Shown: one piece after another, positions 27,316-35,035 of the stretch
Position numbering within the stretch: position 1 is the stretch's first letter
Layout of the letters: every line of letters starts with the position of its first letter
From: CAYZXL01 sp964482435
Lineage (GTDB): Bacteria > Auribacterota > JABMQX01
Assembly (NCBI GenBank): GCA_964482435.1
Contig: CAYZXL010000025.1
Location: 1-60,072, forward strand
Length of the DNA: 60,072 nt
Direction of reading: 5' to 3'
Notes under the pieces: model-generated
The model's input: only the letters and a program-made list of their open reading frames with translations
Databases searched by the model: none
Told to the model about the DNA's origin: nothing
Made by a program: the position numbers and the translations under genes

Positions 27316-28242
27316 TCACGGGCGGTGCCTTCGCCTCCGTCGAGTTTCCCGCTCACCGAGTGCCAGGCGGAGAAAACCCCGATTTTCTTTTAGCAATCGG
27401 ATAGCCTCCCTGTATCCCACTTCGCGCCTTGCCATTACTGTTGCCACCTTAACGCTGCCCTTCGCGCTCTTCATGTACATCTCGGCTTCCTCTCTTCGGA
27501 TTCCGGAGAGGTGGGCTACGATTCTCAACGCCCTTTCCTGGAGTTTTCGGCTCTTTGGAGTCAGGTCAACCATCAGATTTCCGTACGTCTTGCCTATTTT
27601 CACCATGGCGGCTGTGCTGACCATGTTGAGAACCATCTTAGCGGCTGTGCCCGCTTTCATCCTCGTCGAGCCTGCAATTACCTCCGGCCCAACGACAACC
27701 GCGATACGAACATCTACCGGAGGGTCACTCTTTCCGGGAGGATTTGAGCTGAGAAGGATGGTCCTGCAACCGATTTTTCGGGCTGCCTCAAGAGCTGTGC
27801 GGACGAACCGCGTCTGACCGCAGGCTGCGATACCGAACAATACGTCTTTCCTGGTGAGTCGGCGTGCGGAAATTTCCGCAGAGGCGTCCCCGTCCTCAGC
27901 CCCCTCAATTGACCTGAAAACAGCTTTTCTGCCGCCAGCTATGATTCCCTGAACGGTGCTGGGCTTTGTGCTGAATGTTGGAGGGCACTCCGCGGCATCG
28001 AGGACGCCGAGGCGGCCACTCGTGCCCGCCCCAACATAAAACAGCCGCCCGCCGTTCCTGAGTACATCGGCGACGAGGTCCACTGCCCGGGCAATTTGGG
28101 GAATCGCCGCCCGAACACAGGTGGCGACTTTCGCATCCTCGCGGTTGATGAGACGAAGGATGCGTACCGTCGGGAGAATGTCTATTTCGGCCGTTTCGGG
28201 ATTCTGAGACTCCGTGATGAAAGGCGCCCGGTAGTTTTCCAT
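27316..28242 (-). CDS. murQ: N-acetylmuramic acid 6-phosphate etherase
   Basis: This cytoplasmic SIS-fold enzyme splits MurNAc-6-phosphate into GlcNAc-6-phosphate and lactate during cell-wall recycling. Motifs: ITESQNPETAEIDILP at the N-terminus, FYVGAGTSGRLGVLDAAECPPTF, SIEGAEDGDAS and EVIAGSTRMKAGTAAKMVLNMVSTAAM. Catalytic Glu85 and Glu116 correspond to Glu83 and Glu114 of the Escherichia coli enzyme when translation starts at ATG 28242. That start gives 308 residues, close to the family norm of about 300. An in-frame ATG at 28311 is an alternative. No recycling partners (anmK, nagZ) are adjacent. Confidence 0.93.
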   Translation of the reverse strand: MENYRAPFITESQNPETAEIDILPTVRILRLINREDAKVATCVRAAIPQIARAVDLVADVLRNGGRLFYVGAGTSGRLGVLDAAECPPTFSTKPSTVQGIIAGGRKAVFRSIEGAEDGDASAEISARRLTRKDVLFGIAACGQTRFVRTALEAARKIGCRTILLSSNPPGKSDPPVDVRIAVVVGPEVIAGSTRMKAGTAAKMVLNMVSTAAMVKIGKTYGNLMVDLTPKSRKLQERALRIVAHLSGIRREEAEMYMKSAKGSVKVATVMARREVGYREAIRLLKENRGFLRLALGERETRRRRRHRP

Positions 28243-28337
28243 CCGGGCTGCGCTACTCAAACGACCGGGTCGTTGCCGTCGGGATGAACGGACTTTTCGA
28301 GAGAGCTTCATGGTGCAAATCACGCCGCAGTGCGCCG

Positions 28338-28524
28338 GCGTGCCAAAGGGGGCGCTGCACTCGGAAACCAGCGGCACAACGAAACGCCGTTGGCACGCAC
28401 CTTGCTTTCCGTACCCAACGAGCGGGGGCCGCGAGGCTCCAGTCCTGCCAGTAAAACATCGAACATACAACATGGGACCCCCCCACATAAAGACTGGCAC
28501 GAAAAGCCCCACGCCCCCGCTCGT
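28338..28524. ncRNA. Strongly folded intergenic region, possible structured RNA (strand uncertain)
   Basis: Nested inverted repeats: ACGAGCGGGGGC (28418-28429) with GCCCCCGCTCGT (28513-28524), 12 bp; inside it TGCCAGT (28446-28452) with ACTGGCA (28493-28499), 7 bp, leaving a loop of about 40 nt. A second domain pairs GCGTGCCAA (28338-28346) with TTGGCACGC (28390-28398), 9 bp. On the minus strand a TATAAT lies 5 bases before the outer arm, so this would be the murQ leader RNA. On the plus strand the outer stem is followed by CTTTTATTAT, as in an intrinsic terminator. No known RNA family motif was recognised (6S, SRP, RNase P, tmRNA and glmS were considered). Confidence 0.45.
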
Positions 28525-28529
28525 CTTTT

Positions 28530-28535
28530 ATTATA
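28530..28535 (-). promoter_or_regulatory. -10 box TATAAT upstream of murQ
   Basis: A perfect TATAAT on the minus strand lies in an AT-rich patch. A weak TATTTC sits 17 bases further upstream as a possible -35. Transcription would begin near 28523, at the edge of the folded region, giving murQ a leader of about 280 nt. Confidence 0.45.
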
Positions 28536-28569
28536 CCGCTTTCTCCATTGTAGAAATATAGCCAAACGA

Positions 28570-29931
28570 ATGAACGAGCCGACCGGCCGGGAGCTGACGA
28601 CGAGTGACGGGGTTGGCGAGGCATCTCGACAGCCCACTGACAGGTATCCGGGCGAGGCCGATCCGACAATTCATCTCCAGAGGATGCCTCGCACGCACGG
28701 CTCAACAGGTCCAAAAAGGCGAATCGTTTGGGTTATAAGCAAACCGGTTCTGGCTTGCCTTTCTGTCATCGGGGCTGTGATATTTTTCTCGCTGACCCAA
28801 ACGAAGCCCGCAAAAACGAACCCGCCCGCCTACTGGCGCATTGCCTTAGACCTCGCGCAAAAAGGGGCGGAGGAGGCTGTGGCCCGGCTCCAGAACGAAC
28901 GAGGATTGCGCGGAGAAAGGCGGCTCAATGGACCGGAATTCGCCCTGTCGTCGGGATGGGCTTCCGGCGAGGCGACGGGGAGTTGCCACGTGAAGATCGA
29001 GGAGCCCGACGAGTTCACACGCGTGATTGACTCAACGGCGACGGTACGCAGCTTGTCGCGCACCATTGCGCGGCGCACCGTGCGAGTGGAGATGCGTCGG
29101 CCCCCCCTGTTCGAGTCAGGGCTTTTAGCACGCGAAAGGCTTCTTCTCGAACCGGGAGTTGAGCTGAGCAGTTACAGCTCGACGGAAGGGACTGATGGCT
29201 TTGCAGGGGACAGGACGAATAGCGACATCCGCCCGGCGGCTGTGATTCAGGTGGAGCTCAGTTTGCCAAGCGCATCCACAGTCGCCGCCGCCGTCCTCAC
29301 CGCACTGCGTGCGAGCGACCGAACACTCCCTCCGGGGAGGAGTGCGGGAGAAGGCGGCGGGAAGGGTGCGATAAGACGCCACCACGAAGATATGCCGCTG
29401 ATCCTGCCGCCGTGGAGGTTGGCGGCATTTCCTGCGATAGATTTATCAAACTGCGACGTCCTTTCCGTTCACGAAAGTGGAGCATATCCACACGTCAGGG
29501 TCGAAGACTCCTCGACCCTCTTCATAACTGGCGACGCGGGCATCTACGTGGTCGGGTCCTTAATTATTAAAGGAAGCGGGAAGGTGGTTATCAAGGGAAG
29601 CGTCATCAATGCGGCTTTCTACGTGGAAAAGGATGTCGCGGTTGAGAAAGACGCCGCGGTCGTCAACCTGTCGAGGCGGTCATCGGCCTTCACAATCTAC
29701 GGAATGGACCGCGCGTCATCCATCCGCATTGAGTCGGGGCACCCGTTCGTGGGAACGATTTACGCGCCCCACTCCGAGATTACTGTTGGCCCCGGGGTTG
29801 ACTTCTTCGGGGCGGTCTGCGGGAAGCGGGTGCGCGTCTGCCGCGGGGCGACGATATGCTACGACGAGGGTCTCCGTTCAATTCCGTCCACGTGGCGTCG
29901 CTTTGTCGTTGTCTCGCGTGAGGAACTCTAA
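28570..29931 (+). CDS. PilX/DUF7305-like membrane-anchored pilus accessory protein, about 453 aa
   Basis: The start is uncertain: ATG 28570 has no clear ribosome site and ATG 28684 is an alternative. A basic region leads into one membrane helix (WVISKPVLACLSVIGAVIFFSLT), then an extracytoplasmic part. The first section (ALDLAQKGAEEAVARLQNE, then GSCHVKIEEPD) resembles PilX-type minor-pilin accessory proteins. The C-terminal half has the bactofilin/DUF7305-like repeats AGIYVVGSLIIKGSGKVVIKGSV, AFTIYGMDRASSIRIESG and FVGTIYAPHSEITVGPGVDFFGAVCGKRV. It lies directly upstream of the pil operon and probably belongs to pilus biogenesis, although it lacks an obvious prepilin cleavage site. Confidence 0.7.
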   Translation: MNEPTGRELTTSDGVGEASRQPTDRYPGEADPTIHLQRMPRTHGSTGPKRRIVWVISKPVLACLSVIGAVIFFSLTQTKPAKTNPPAYWRIALDLAQKGAEEAVARLQNERGLRGERRLNGPEFALSSGWASGEATGSCHVKIEEPDEFTRVIDSTATVRSLSRTIARRTVRVEMRRPPLFESGLLARERLLLEPGVELSSYSSTEGTDGFAGDRTNSDIRPAAVIQVELSLPSASTVAAAVLTALRASDRTLPPGRSAGEGGGKGAIRRHHEDMPLILPPWRLAAFPAIDLSNCDVLSVHESGAYPHVRVEDSSTLFITGDAGIYVVGSLIIKGSGKVVIKGSVINAAFYVEKDVAVEKDAAVVNLSRRSSAFTIYGMDRASSIRIESGHPFVGTIYAPHSEITVGPGVDFFGAVCGKRVRVCRGATICYDEGLRSIPSTWRRFVVVSREEL

Positions 29932-30243
29932 TCCCGGGCAAACCGACGAGGCGCCTTCTTCCGAAGGGTAGGCGAGGAGCATCTTGGTCAAAGGGCGCGC
30001 ACAATTATGAGCTTTTTTCCGGTCAGCCTACGTACACAGCGGAGGCGGCTGCGTTTTTTTCCACTGAATGGCGCGCCGGGCAGCGCAGTTTTCCCCTCGC
30101 AGAACCTGACGTGCAGAACTGTTACCGGCGTAACGAGGAGGCAATCTGGCGGAAAGGGAGATGCATTGGGCGCCGGTGCTCGTTCGTATTATGCGGCAGT
30201 GGTGGGGCTTGCGCCAGGTGGCGCCCCGCTGAGTCGAGAAGGG

Positions 30244-30260
30244 CTGGCACTTTTTGTGCT
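30244..30260 (+). promoter_or_regulatory. Sigma-54-like -24/-12 promoter upstream of pilM
   Basis: CTGGCAC-TTTTT-GTGCT keeps the invariant GG (30246-30247) and GC (30258-30259) with exactly 10 bases between them and a near-consensus CTGGCAC. Predicted start is near 30271, 123 bases before pilM. A sigma-54 activator is encoded at 36573-38141 in the same region. Confidence 0.6.
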
Positions 30261-30303
30261 TTTCGTTTGGCGTCGATTGGTGTGGAGTTTTGCGAAAAAT
30301 ATA

Positions 30304-30333
30304 TTGAAGTGGACTTTCCCGCTCTGTTAGAAT
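30304..30333 (+). promoter_or_regulatory. Sigma-70-like promoter upstream of pilM
   Basis: TTGAAG (30304-30309), an 18-base spacer and TAGAAT (30328-30333) form a good housekeeping promoter. Its start would be near 30340, downstream of the sigma-54-like site, so the operon may have basal plus regulated transcription. Confidence 0.5.
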
Positions 30334-30393
30334 CGGTTTTGGGTGCGGGAAGGGCGAGTTTCCTCGGTTATTTGGCTTCGAGGTTGGAGGTGT

Positions 30394-31440
30394 ATGGCAG
30401 CGAAGAAACGCAAAAAGCGCAGCAAGCTGTCGGTCGGACTCGACGTAGGGACTTCCTTTATAAAGCTCGTTGCCCTGTCCCGAAACGGCGGCGGTAAGAA
30501 ACACAAACTGCTGCAGTACGGCGTGAAGCCGATCCCGCCGGGCGGGAGCAAGGCATCCGACGAAAACATTGTCTCGCTCATCAAGGAACTCTACGCCGAG
30601 ACAAAAGTGGGCACCGAGGAGGTCATTGCCGCCATCCCTGGGACGTCAGCGGTTGTGCGCTACATCCAGATGCCGCGAATGACCCTGGAGGAGGCGAGGG
30701 AGGCCCTGAAGTACGAGGCGGGGCAATACATCCCCTTCAACACGGAAGAAGCCCAGATGGACTGCCACATCCTGGACGGGGCCTCTACCGAGAAGAGCGA
30801 TACGATGAGGCTGCTTCTCGTCGCGACCCGAAGAAGCGAAGCTGAGAGACGCGTGGAATTGCTGCGGAAAGCCGGCCTCACCCCGGTTGTTCTCGACGTG
30901 GACTCACTTGCAGTTCTGAACGCCTTTGACGCGGCTGGCACTCTTGCCCGACACAAGGAGGCGGTCGGCCTGATTCACATCGGTGGACGCCAGACAAATC
31001 TTAACGTTGTCCAGGAGGGCATTCCCGCCTTCACGAGGGACGTGGAGGTGGGGGGCGGCGGTATAACGGTGGCTATCGCACGGGGTTTGGGCGTTGACAT
31101 CTCGGACGCGGAGGGCTTGAAGGTTTCGGGGGACGTGATCATCCAGCCGCACCTTGAGATTGTGCTGAGGTCCATCGTCCACCAACTGAGGTCCTCATTC
31201 GATTACTACCAGGGGAACCAGGGGAAAGAGGTTCACAAGGTTTATATCAGCGGAGGAACTTCTCTCTTGACCGGGCTGCCAGCCTTCCTGACGGAATCGC
31301 TCGGCATTCCGACCGAACCGTGGGACACACTGGAGGGCGTTGACACATCCGACTTCAAGAACGACTTGGCACTTCGTTCTTTGGCCCCCCTGCTTACCGT
31401 AGCGGTGGGCCTGGCAAGCAGGAGAATGGATTCACAATGA
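30394..31440 (+). CDS. pilM: Type IV pilus assembly ATPase-fold protein PilM
   Basis: ATG 30394 is chosen over 30343 because GGAGG lies just before it. The actin/FtsA-like fold is visible as VGLDVGTSFIKLVAL (phosphate 1), AIPGTSAVVRYIQMP, EEAREALKYEAGQYIPFN, VGLIHIGGRQTNLNVV and VYISGGTSLLTGLPAFLTESLGIP. PilM is a cytoplasmic protein that binds the PilN N-terminus and links the pilus alignment complex to the motor. It is the first gene of a pilM-N-O/P-Q operon. Its stop overlaps the pilN start (ATGA), implying coupled translation. Confidence 0.95.
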   Translation: MAAKKRKKRSKLSVGLDVGTSFIKLVALSRNGGGKKHKLLQYGVKPIPPGGSKASDENIVSLIKELYAETKVGTEEVIAAIPGTSAVVRYIQMPRMTLEEAREALKYEAGQYIPFNTEEAQMDCHILDGASTEKSDTMRLLLVATRRSEAERRVELLRKAGLTPVVLDVDSLAVLNAFDAAGTLARHKEAVGLIHIGGRQTNLNVVQEGIPAFTRDVEVGGGGITVAIARGLGVDISDAEGLKVSGDVIIQPHLEIVLRSIVHQLRSSFDYYQGNQGKEVHKVYISGGTSLLTGLPAFLTESLGIPTEPWDTLEGVDTSDFKNDLALRSLAPLLTVAVGLASRRMDSQ

Positions 31441-32030
31441 TAGAAATCAACCTTCTGCCGGTTGACCAGCAAGTCAAAGCCAAGGTGGCACAAAAGGGAC
31501 TGGGATTTGAAGTTCCGAAGTTCATTCCAAAGGGCGTCGGTATCGCCGTGGCGCTCCTGGCTGTCATGTACACCCTGGCGAACCTGCGGGCGTCGTCCTA
31601 CACAAGGAACCTCACCAGCACGAGGAAGACATTGTCCGACTTGACGACCCTGTCGGAGGAGGCTCAGGCAATTGAGGCGAAGCTGCCGACCTTGAGAGAC
31701 CGAGCCAAAGTGTTCCGAGCGCGAATCGAGAACCGGAAGGTCTGGTGGCAGATTTTGCAGGAAATCACTCTTTGCTGCCCGGTGGAAATCGAGCTAACGG
31801 ACATCTCACTTGTGGTTCCGCGCACAAGTACATCTGCAACGCAGAGCCCCAAAGAGCTGCTGATAAAAGGGTTCTATCCGGCGGCCGGAGGCGTGGTAAA
31901 CAGCGAAATGAAGTTCAGGGACAACCTCCAGAAGAGCGAAATCGTGGCAAAGCATTATCACAATTTCATTGCCATGACCGCACCGCAGACAACAAAAACC
32001 GACTTCACCATCCGTTGCACGGAGCTATAA
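31437..32030 (+). CDS. pilN: Type IV pilus assembly protein PilN
   Basis: It opens MIEINLLPVD, the conserved PilN cytoplasmic motif that docks into PilM. One membrane helix follows (GVGIAVALLAVMYTLANL), then a coiled coil (about 60-105) and a PilN-type alpha/beta periplasmic domain (WWQILQEITLCCPVEIELTDISLV, ELLIKGFYPAAGG). At 197 residues it is close to the usual length. It sits in the inner membrane with PilO. Four bases overlap pilM, and 15 bases separate it from pilO. Confidence 0.93.
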   Translation: MIEINLLPVDQQVKAKVAQKGLGFEVPKFIPKGVGIAVALLAVMYTLANLRASSYTRNLTSTRKTLSDLTTLSEEAQAIEAKLPTLRDRAKVFRARIENRKVWWQILQEITLCCPVEIELTDISLVVPRTSTSATQSPKELLIKGFYPAAGGVVNSEMKFRDNLQKSEIVAKHYHNFIAMTAPQTTKTDFTIRCTEL

Positions 32031-32045
32031 CCGGGGATTACTGGA

Positions 32046-33047
32046 ATGAAATACACGAAAGAACAGGCTGAGATGTTGGCGCTCCTTGTAATCATGGGGT
32101 GCGCGCTGATGGTTCTGTCGTTCCTGTACCTGGTGAAGCCAAAGTTCACCACTATCGCACAGTGCAAGAAAGAGATGAACAAGGCCGAGGCAGAAATGTC
32201 CAAGCTGGGCAACGCTCCCACGGCGCGGACTAAAGCGAAAATGGAGATGGACGATCTGACCGGAGTAATTGACCGCGGCGAGAAAGCGGTCTTTTCCGGT
32301 CTGGAGAAGGGACCGCCCCTCAGCGAGGTCTGTGTCCAGGCAGCCACGGCGCTGGGCCTCAAACCCGCCTACGGAGAGCAGACGAACAAGCAGTTGCTGG
32401 AATTCACTGACCGGGGGCCGGGTGGAAAGCCCGTCACAAAGCATTACGACGAAGTGGTCCGAACGCTCGACGTGCGCGGAGTGGATTTCTATGCGTTTTG
32501 CAGGTTTCTCAGCGCGGTTGAGGGAGCGAACGAGGGACTGACGGTGACGCAGATGGAGATGGATGCTGGTTCGTCCGACCCGCAAGCGCAGGGGCGGGGC
32601 ACCGTCAACGCGAAATTCGAGGTCAGCATGGTGGGGATAAGGGAAGGCGAACACAATCCCGAAACCATAGACATCAGCGGACACAAAAAGTTCAATGTGG
32701 GAGAAAGGCGCAACCCCTTTGGTGCCGCCCCGAAGTCAGAAGTCGTCGTCGAGGACCCGCTGCGCAGGGTAAGAGAAGTCCTGGGCAAGGTCAAAATAAG
32801 AGGTGTCTGGGCTGACTCGTTGCTCGTCGAATTCACGGAGAAAGGAAAAACCGGACAGGACGTGACTCGCAGCGTGGAAACGAAAAAAGGCGAAACCGCC
32901 GTCATCGGCGGGGTGAAGGTCAAGTATTTGCAGGGAGCCGGAGACAGCTTTGTATTTGAAGCAACGGAGCACGCAGTGCGCTTCGTACTGGAAACAAACT
33001 CGAAAGGAGAGGTCAGGGCAGTCAAACAAGAGGAGGAGGCAAAATGA
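32046..33047 (+). CDS. pilO: PilO-like protein with PilP-like C-terminal region, 333 aa
   Basis: A short cytoplasmic tail precedes a membrane helix (EMLALLVIMGCALMVLSFLYLV), then a coiled coil and a ferredoxin-like PilO domain (VVRTLDVRGVDFYAFCRFLSAVE). The protein is longer than typical PilO (about 200 residues). The extra C-terminal 100 residues (DPLRRVREVLGKVKIRGVWADSLLVEF, then KKGETAVIGGVKVKYL) resemble the PilP beta domain that contacts the secretin. As no separate pilP exists in the operon, a PilO-PilP fusion is inferred. The stop overlaps the pilQ ATG. Confidence 0.8.
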   Translation: MKYTKEQAEMLALLVIMGCALMVLSFLYLVKPKFTTIAQCKKEMNKAEAEMSKLGNAPTARTKAKMEMDDLTGVIDRGEKAVFSGLEKGPPLSEVCVQAATALGLKPAYGEQTNKQLLEFTDRGPGGKPVTKHYDEVVRTLDVRGVDFYAFCRFLSAVEGANEGLTVTQMEMDAGSSDPQAQGRGTVNAKFEVSMVGIREGEHNPETIDISGHKKFNVGERRNPFGAAPKSEVVVEDPLRRVREVLGKVKIRGVWADSLLVEFTEKGKTGQDVTRSVETKKGETAVIGGVKVKYLQGAGDSFVFEATEHAVRFVLETNSKGEVRAVKQEEEAK

Positions 33048-34873
33048 GTTCAGCAGCAAAACGCTACGCGGTCAGGTGTGCGGCAACAGTTTTGGGGCTG
33101 ATGGTCTGCCTTGGGGTGGGTTACGCCGAGACAGAACCAGCTCCCGCGGAACCCGTCGTGAGTCCGACGGAAGCAGTGACTCCGGAAGAAGTAATCGGTC
33201 CCGAGGAGGAAGCGGGGCCGACCGTAGCCATTACCCCGACAGGGTTGGTCACCTTCGACTTCCGGGAAGCACCGATCCGGGACGTCTTGAGGCTCTTCGC
33301 CCGACAGGTCAACATGAACATCGTGGCGACGCCAAGCGTTCAGGGCATGGTCAACATGAAGCTCGACAACGTGAAGTGGCGGAAGGCCCTGGAGACGATC
33401 TTAGAGGTCAACAAGCTGAAACTGACCGAGGACAAGGAAAACAACATCATAAAGGTCATGACGCAAGTCGAAGTCGCCGCCGAGCCGATGACGACCAAGG
33501 TTTACAGCCTGAAGTACCTCCAGGCGGCCGATTACGAGGTGGAAACACTCGACTACGACAAGGACGGGAAGAAGGTAAAGACGACAAAGAAGGCGGCAGG
33601 CGCTGCGACGATGCTGAAGAAGCTCCTCGCCGAGAACGAAATCATGGAGGCGGACCCGGGGAGCAACAAACTGGTCGTTCACGCCATCCCTGCGACGCAC
33701 GACAAGCTGCGAGCGGCGATTGACGAACTTGACAAGCAGACGATGCAGGTTCTCATCGAGGTGAAGTTCATCGAGGCGACCCAAGAAGCCGGAAGAAACC
33801 TGGGAATCAAGTGGGATTTCCTGAAGGAATACGCCGTAGAGATGGGGAACCTGGGACAGACATACAATAAGACCATAGACAAGACGTTTGAGACCAGCTC
33901 GGGCGGCTCGGATGTGAGCAAGCTCGCGGAGAAACTCTCATCGAGCGGCGAGACGTCCACCAACTGGGCCAGGGCCCTCTCGGACACCGGCTCTTACACG
34001 ACGTCGTCCGAGGCGGGGGCGAAGACCCGCCTGTATGACGCGGACACAAGTGAAGGGCTAAAATGGGAACACAGCCTGGACACAACGGGGGCGGACGCGT
34101 CCAAGTTGACCGGCGCGGCCGGCTCGAGCCTCACGCGAGATTACTCGTCGGGCGCCCTGAGCTCATTCTCTCGTGACGTCACTCGCGACCTGTCGAACAG
34201 CCTGACCTGGGCTCGCGGGCGGAAGGAGGCGACGAACACGCTCAGGACCGCGGACCTGTCGGCTGACAGCGTTAAGCTTGTGCTCAGCGCGCTTTTCACG
34301 GATACCGACACCAAGTTGATCTCCAATCCGAGGATATCAACCGTTGACAACAAGCAGGCAATCATCAGGGCCGTACAGCAGTTCCCCATACCGAAGTACA
34401 CTTTCAACTCCGACACGGGCGGATGGGAAGTTCAGGGGTTCGATTACAAAGACATCGGGATAACGCTCAGGGTGACGCCCCACATCAACCAGGACAACTT
34501 CATCACGCTGGACGTTGACCCTGAAGTCAGCAATCAGGTTGGCACGGTGTCGTTCGGCGGCGGAGCTGGCGGAACCGCCGTCATACCCATCGTTGACAGC
34601 CGGAACGCCACGACCCGCGTCGTCGTGAAGAGCGGTGAGACCCTGGTGATTGGCGGGTTGATAAGGACCGACGAGACTGTGATTAAATCGGGCGTTCCCC
34701 TTCTGAAGGACATTCCGGTTCTGGGGTACCTCTTCAAGCATTCGTCCAAGGAGCTGATGAAATCGGACCTGCTGGTTTTCATCACGCCGACGATTGTGGA
34801 AGGGCCAGGAGCAGCCGTTCTCGCTCCGCCGGCGGAGTTTTCTGAGAAGCCTGCGGAGGCACCCAAGCAATAG
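33044..34873 (+). CDS. pilQ: Type IV pilus secretin PilQ, 609 aa
   Basis: A signal peptide (CAATVLGLMVCLGVGYA) is followed by an acidic Pro/Glu linker, an STN-like domain (VTFDFREAPIRDVLRLFARQVNMNIV), NolW-type secretin domains and the secretin core. This ends in the hallmark VVKSGETLVIGGLIRTDE, VPLLKDIPVLGYLFK, LLVFITPTIV. Between about residues 262 and 410 is a Ser/Thr/Asp-rich insertion (SSGGSDVSKLAEKLSSSGE and onward) that is unusual for PilQ. The protein forms the outer-membrane pore for the pilus. The N-terminal AMIN domains found in many PilQ proteins are missing. Last gene of the pil operon. Confidence 0.93.
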   Translation: MSSAAKRYAVRCAATVLGLMVCLGVGYAETEPAPAEPVVSPTEAVTPEEVIGPEEEAGPTVAITPTGLVTFDFREAPIRDVLRLFARQVNMNIVATPSVQGMVNMKLDNVKWRKALETILEVNKLKLTEDKENNIIKVMTQVEVAAEPMTTKVYSLKYLQAADYEVETLDYDKDGKKVKTTKKAAGAATMLKKLLAENEIMEADPGSNKLVVHAIPATHDKLRAAIDELDKQTMQVLIEVKFIEATQEAGRNLGIKWDFLKEYAVEMGNLGQTYNKTIDKTFETSSGGSDVSKLAEKLSSSGETSTNWARALSDTGSYTTSSEAGAKTRLYDADTSEGLKWEHSLDTTGADASKLTGAAGSSLTRDYSSGALSSFSRDVTRDLSNSLTWARGRKEATNTLRTADLSADSVKLVLSALFTDTDTKLISNPRISTVDNKQAIIRAVQQFPIPKYTFNSDTGGWEVQGFDYKDIGITLRVTPHINQDNFITLDVDPEVSNQVGTVSFGGGAGGTAVIPIVDSRNATTRVVVKSGETLVIGGLIRTDETVIKSGVPLLKDIPVLGYLFKHSSKELMKSDLLVFITPTIVEGPGAAVLAPPAEFSEKPAEAPKQ

Positions 34874-34966
34874 GCCGCTCGGCGGCCCGGGGCACTGACG
34901 AGCAGGCGCCGGGATTTCGTCGCGGGTGCGAGAGGTTTCGGCCCGCGCACATAGAGATTAATGAAA

Positions 34967-35001
34967 GGAGGGCCCTGACGATAGAGAGCTCAGGGCCCTC
35001 C
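34967..35001 (+). promoter_or_regulatory. 12-bp hairpin in the leader of the RNase G/E gene
   Basis: GGAGGGCCCTGA (34967-34978) and TCAGGGCCCTCC (34990-35001) are perfectly complementary, with an 11-nt loop. A TTTT follows only ten bases later (35011-35014). It could be a pilQ terminator, or a 5'-UTR element for the RNase gene starting at 35036. RNase E genes in other bacteria are autoregulated through leader hairpins, so the second reading is plausible but untested. Confidence 0.55.
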
Positions 35002-35035
35002 AGGACAGTAGTTTTATGCAGGGGGTCCCTCAGTC

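Larger units (their letters stand above)
29932..30393. other. Intergenic region carrying the pil operon promoters
   Basis: No gene is supported here. A T7 run at 30054-30060 follows a weak stem (CAGC...GCTG), a possible terminator for the preceding gene. The right half contains a sigma-54-like and a sigma-70-like promoter (listed separately). The pilM ribosome site GGAGGTGT lies immediately before its ATG. Confidence 0.55.

Noticed and set aside
28250..28512. Upstream extension of murQ to 28512
   Set aside because: The extra 90 residues have no family match, cover the folded RNA region and lack a ribosome site; Glu positions fit the start at 28242.
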